From the NCBI GenBank assembly GCA_016208165.1, contig JACQYL010000032.1, positions 1-64,000 of the forward strand: DNA of 64,000 nucleotides. The letters are read 5' to 3'. Below are positions 61,068 through 64,000 of the stretch, one piece after another. The first letter of the stretch is position 1; every line of letters begins with the position of its first letter. Source of the DNA: Deltaproteobacteria bacterium (GTDB lineage: Bacteria > Desulfobacterota > Desulfarculia > JACQYL01). Position numbers and translations under genes: made by a program. The notes beneath the pieces are model-generated. The model was not told the origin of the DNA and ran no database searches. It saw only the letters and a program-made list of their open reading frames with translations.

Positions 61068-62789
61068 TTAGGAAATAAGTGGGAACGTCCAAAGGCCGAA
61101 TTCGTCTCGGAAAAGTTCCTCAATCTCGCCCAAAGTGACCAGATTCTTTACCGCCTCCATCGTGAACGGATACAGGTTCTCATCCGTATGACACTTGTCT
61201 CGGAGGACCTTCAGACATTCGTTCACTTTTTGCTGGCTCCGCTCTTTTCGCAGGCGATCGAGTTTGGCTTTTTGACGGGTGTAGGTTTCCGGATACTCGA
61301 ACACTTCGATCTCTTGGGTGCTGCTATCTTCAGATCGGAAATAGTTCACTCCCACAATCTTCATTTCGCCGGTTTCAATTTTCTTCTGATACTTGAGATT
61401 GTAATTGGCGATCTCTCGATGCAGCCATCCGTCCTCCACCGCCTTGACCAGTCCGCCCAACTCCTCGATCTGTTTTATGTAATCGAAGATTCGATTGATC
61501 ATCTGCTCGGTCAGATACTCGACGTAATAAGATCCGGCCAAGGGGTCCACCGTGTTAATAACGCCGGTTTCAGACTGAATGATCTGCTGCGTCCTCAACG
61601 ATACCAGGGCCGCTTCTTCAGTGGGCGCGGAATACGCTTCATCGTAGGAATCGATATGCAAGGATTGACATCCGCCGAACACCGCGGCCAGCCCCTGAAT
61701 GGCGGAACGAGCCACATTGTTCAGAGGTTCCGTCGCGGGCAGGGTCACTCCCGCCGTCTGAACGTGGAACCGCATCAGAGCGGATTTGGGATTCTTAGCG
61801 CCGAAACGATCGTGCACGATCTTGTACCATACCTTGCGACTGGCGCGGCACTTGGCAATTTCTTCAAAAAAGTCGTTATGCAAATCCCAGAAGAAACTCA
61901 TCCGTGGAGCAAACTGGTCGACGTCCATGCCCCTCCTGATCAACTCTTCAGCGGTGGCAATGGCGTTCGAGATGGCTATGGCCACTTCCTGAACGGCGTC
62001 TGTTCCCGCTTCTCGAAGATTGTATCCGTTATAGCTGATGGGGTTGAAACGGGGATAATTTTCGCAAACGTACTCCACGACATCGCATTGGAGACGAAAA
62101 CTGACCGGAGGCGGCAGAATTTCCGGACCGCTGCCCACACAGGTTTCCATGATAAAGTCGTTCTGACAGGTTCCTGCGATCTTGTCTCTCGAGGTGCCCC
62201 GTTGTTCCGCAACCGCGAAGTACATACCCGGTATCACGATGGACGTGCTGGGCAGGTGGGTCACCACCGATGTGCTGATCGCGCCGAGATCGATATCCTT
62301 GAAAAATGCGTCAATGTCCCAAATGGAATCAACCGCTGCGCCGCAGTGCCCGACGTTTCCTTCGGCCTCGGGATCGTCCGAGTTGTATCCCCGGATGGTC
62401 GGAAGATCGAACAGAATGTTGACCCCCGTGGCCCCGTGTCCCAGCAAATACTTGACCCTGAGGTTACAGTCCTCGGGCGCGCCCAGACCGGCTAACTGGC
62501 GCAAGGTGAAAGGCCGACCCCGATACATGTTCGGATACACGCCTCTGACATAAGGGGCGCAGCCTGGAAAACCGAGGTCCTCGGAATAATCAATGCCGGC
62601 GATATCGGCCGGCGTGTGCAGCATCCGAATGGGAATCCCGGAATGGGTGGTGTATTGGCCCGATAGCTCGTCCTGCCGGTCGTTGTCCTTCAATACATTG
62701 TTGAACCAATCGTCATAGCCCGACTTGATCGTATCAAGTTGCTCCCGACTGAACAAACAAACATCTTTTTTGGATTCTTCCCGTCCCAT
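61068..62789 (-). CDS. Acyl-CoA mutase large subunit (methylmalonyl-CoA mutase family, atypical active site)
   Basis: A 573-residue TIM-barrel subunit: MYRGRPFTLRQLAGLG, FDLPTIRGYNSDDPEAEGNVGHCG, GTCQNDF, FHVQTAGVTLPATEPLNNVARSAIQGLAAVFGG and DPLAGSYYVE are family motifs. Substrate-contact residues differ from methylmalonyl-CoA mutase: Leu99 in RQLAG replaces Tyr89 (Phe in isobutyryl-, Ile in 2-hydroxyisobutyryl-CoA mutase). The Arg207 position reads VGSGPEI (Gly/Ser). The catalytic His244 of GYH is Asn257 (GYNLREAG). It should not use methylmalonyl-CoA and may define a new substrate class. AAAGGAGG precedes the ATG. It is the first gene of the operon. Confidence 0.92.
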   Translation of the reverse strand: MGREESKKDVCLFSREQLDTIKSGYDDWFNNVLKDNDRQDELSGQYTTHSGIPIRMLHTPADIAGIDYSEDLGFPGCAPYVRGVYPNMYRGRPFTLRQLAGLGAPEDCNLRVKYLLGHGATGVNILFDLPTIRGYNSDDPEAEGNVGHCGAAVDSIWDIDAFFKDIDLGAISTSVVTHLPSTSIVIPGMYFAVAEQRGTSRDKIAGTCQNDFIMETCVGSGPEILPPPVSFRLQCDVVEYVCENYPRFNPISYNGYNLREAGTDAVQEVAIAISNAIATAEELIRRGMDVDQFAPRMSFFWDLHNDFFEEIAKCRASRKVWYKIVHDRFGAKNPKSALMRFHVQTAGVTLPATEPLNNVARSAIQGLAAVFGGCQSLHIDSYDEAYSAPTEEAALVSLRTQQIIQSETGVINTVDPLAGSYYVEYLTEQMINRIFDYIKQIEELGGLVKAVEDGWLHREIANYNLKYQKKIETGEMKIVGVNYFRSEDSSTQEIEVFEYPETYTRQKAKLDRLRKERSQQKVNECLKVLRDKCHTDENLYPFTMEAVKNLVTLGEIEELFRDEFGLWTFPLIS

Positions 62790-63009
62790 ATCTTGCCTCC
62801 TTTAGTGAAAGCATAGACAGCTTTAAAGAAATATTGACCTCATATGGTTTCCGAGACCTTACCGGTTTCTGAACCATCTTGTATTCTATACCAGAGTCCC
62901 GTCATCTCATTTCCAGCTCTGCTCTACCACTCGAAACAAACTCAGAGATACCTGACACCCGTAAATTGTCAAGCACTTCCGAACCGCGTCACGGGCGCGC
63001 ATTGGCATC
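62790..63009. other. Region upstream of the mutase operon
   Basis: About 220 bases that follow the radical SAM gene and precede the mutase operon on the same strand. No gene, clear promoter or terminator could be assigned. Confidence 0.35.
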
Positions 63010-64000
63010 CTAGAATTCCTCGGAGCCGATTTCCAGTTCGAGGGGGTCCGTTGCTAGAGGGACTTCTGAACCGCCTTGCACGACTACTCGGCTTAGTCCG
63101 GCGGACAGCAAAACCCCTTTCGCCGTCTCCATCATATGCGACTCCACAAAAGCTTCATCGCGACGCCGAAAGGCGGGTTGATATTCGATCAATGTGACCG
63201 GCATTTCGGGATTGATCTCCGCAATGGCCCGAGCCGCGTCCGCCAACTCATCGAGTGAATGAATGCTGGGATGGTACGGCAGACTTACAGCCATGAAAAC
63301 CTCTTCCCTATAACGCTCATCCAGATAACGAACCGCATTCCAGGAAGTTTCGAGGAACACCTTCGCGGTTTCTCTTGACTTGATTCCACACAACTTCATG
63401 AAGGTATCTACACGCCGCGCCTTCAAGTCCGGAGATATGTCCGAAACACCGGATTGAACGATCTCATCGATATACTCGTTCGTCAGAAGCGATGCATTCG
63501 TATCCAATTGTATGCGGCTGTCCGGGACCGTTTTTCTAATCTCTCGGATGGTGTCCAGCAGCCATCTACGGTTCAGCGTCGGTTCTCCCCCGGAAATGCC
63601 CACCCAGTAGTCCCTCTCCTTGTTCAAGCGCAGCATCGCCACCGCATCTTTAGGACTCAAGGCATTACCTTCGGAGGCAAACGTCATCTCCCAATTGTGG
63701 CAGAAATCACAATCATAGTTACAACCATGAACAAACACAGATGGATGATAGTGAGGCGGGGGACGCATGAGCGTCACGATTCGCCGAGGTTCCGTTCGTA
63801 GAACAATATCCGGATCCGTCACGATGTCCATGCCTTCCCGAAGCGGCGTAGCGCAGCTCCGGCATAGGACACCGTCTATCAGTACGGCGCAATTCCAACA
63901 TCCCCCGGTATCGCAACGCGCCCGATCACTCCGGCCTTCGTCCCCCACGGTCTCCGGCGTTCCGCCCAGTTCAAACAAGGCATCCCGGACACTCAGGGCG
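63010..64000 (-). CDS. Radical SAM protein with N-terminal cysteine-rich domain (5' end outside the window)
   Basis: The reverse strand is open from 64000 to the stop at 63010, so the gene starts beyond the window. The visible N-terminal part (SVRDALFELGGTPETVGDEG) contains RCDTGGCWNCAVLIDGVLC and RSC, a cysteine pattern reminiscent of a 2Fe-2S ferredoxin-type fold. Then GCNYDCDFCHNWEM supplies the C-x3-C-x2-C radical SAM motif with the CHNWE ending of the PflA/AmmeMemoRadiSam-like group, and GISGGEPTLNRRW follows. It is probably an activase or modifying enzyme for a partner encoded to the right of the window. Confidence 0.85.
   Translation of the reverse strand, partial: ALSVRDALFELGGTPETVGDEGRSDRARCDTGGCWNCAVLIDGVLCRSCATPLREGMDIVTDPDIVLRTEPRRIVTLMRPPPHYHPSVFVHGCNYDCDFCHNWEMTFASEGNALSPKDAVAMLRLNKERDYWVGISGGEPTLNRRWLLDTIREIRKTVPDSRIQLDTNASLLTNEYIDEIVQSGVSDISPDLKARRVDTFMKLCGIKSRETAKVFLETSWNAVRYLDERYREEVFMAVSLPYHPSIHSLDELADAARAIAEINPEMPVTLIEYQPAFRRRDEAFVESHMMETAKGVLLSAGLSRVVVQGGSEVPLATDPLELEIGSEEF

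Noticed and set aside
61188-62495. A 435-codon plus-strand frame opposite the acyl-CoA mutase gene
   Set aside because: Antisense shadow of a strongly conserved gene; composition is not protein-like.
1-64000. tRNA or rRNA genes, CRISPR arrays, integrase/attachment sites, prophage
   Set aside because: Read for T-loop and acceptor motifs, evenly spaced direct repeats, and integrase or phage structural proteins; none was found.

Overview
The window looks like part of the chromosome of an anaerobic, moderately GC-rich bacterium of the Desulfobacterota (sulfate-reducing or syntrophic type). This is inferred from gene content. It carries a ferredoxin-linked 2-oxoacid oxidoreductase, a 2-hydroxyacyl-CoA dehydratase family protein, B12-dependent acyl-CoA mutase genes, several CoA-ester operons, and a PEP-CTERM protein behind a cyclic-di-GMP (GEMM) riboswitch. 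No rRNA, tRNA, CRISPR array, insertion sequence or prophage was seen.

Layout. 0-5.5 kb (minus strand): 5' part of secA, a GNAT acetyltransferase, a GH13 glycosidase next to a eukaryote-like bifunctional PFK-2/FBPase-2, and an ATP-grasp acyl-CoA synthetase subunit. 5.8-9 kb (plus): a candidate small RNA, a PAS/PAS hybrid histidine kinase, and a riboswitch-controlled PEP-CTERM protein. 9.2-13.8 kb (minus): a branched-chain amino acid ABC operon (livK, livH, a livM-livG fusion, livF) in which the LivG Walker A is missing. 14.3-15.9 kb: PfpI-like protein and quinone-type oxidoreductase. 16.2-20.7 kb (plus): a tightly coupled operon lexA / N6-adenine methyltransferase / PD-(D/E)XK nuclease behind an SOS box. 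20.9-25.0 kb (minus): an unusual biosynthetic cluster of SpeD-like decarboxylase, FemAB/GNAT-like transferase, ATP-grasp ligase and PLP decarboxylase. 26-27.5 kb: sigma54 activator. 27.6-29.7 kb: SLOG (DprA-like) protein with an ART-like tail plus a membrane protein. 30.3-32.2 kb: an old-yellow-enzyme family gene broken by deletion. 32.9-35.8 kb: radical SAM/SPASM protein, YceI, TetR.

36-43 kb (plus): a CoA pathway operon of dehydratase component, ThDP enzyme, SDR, thiolase-like protein and crotonase, ending at a bidirectional terminator facing an AmiS/UreI-like channel. 44-55 kb (minus): a TetR gene followed by thiolase, acyl-CoA carboxyltransferase, HMG-CoA-lyase-like protein, acyl-CoA ligase, crotonase and a four-subunit 2-oxoacid:ferredoxin oxidoreductase. 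56.2-57.5 kb (plus): delta- and beta-like subunits of a Na+-pumping decarboxylase. 57.7-62.8 kb (minus): metallo-beta-lactamase fold hydrolase, then an operon of acyl-CoA mutase large subunit, B12 subunit, MeaB and SDR. The window ends inside a radical SAM gene.

How they fit (inference): the 36-63 kb block could activate a ketone or branched acid as a CoA ester, rearrange its carbon skeleton (ThDP enzyme plus B12 mutase), oxidise and cleave it to acetyl-CoA (SDRs, thiolases), and recover energy by sodium-coupled decarboxylation. Three modules look most like undescribed systems: the SOS-controlled methyltransferase/nuclease operon, the SpeD-like/ATP-grasp cluster, and the SLOG/ART-like plus membrane protein pair. 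Two genes (livG, old-yellow-enzyme) carry deletions of roughly 100-150 bases and should be checked against raw reads.
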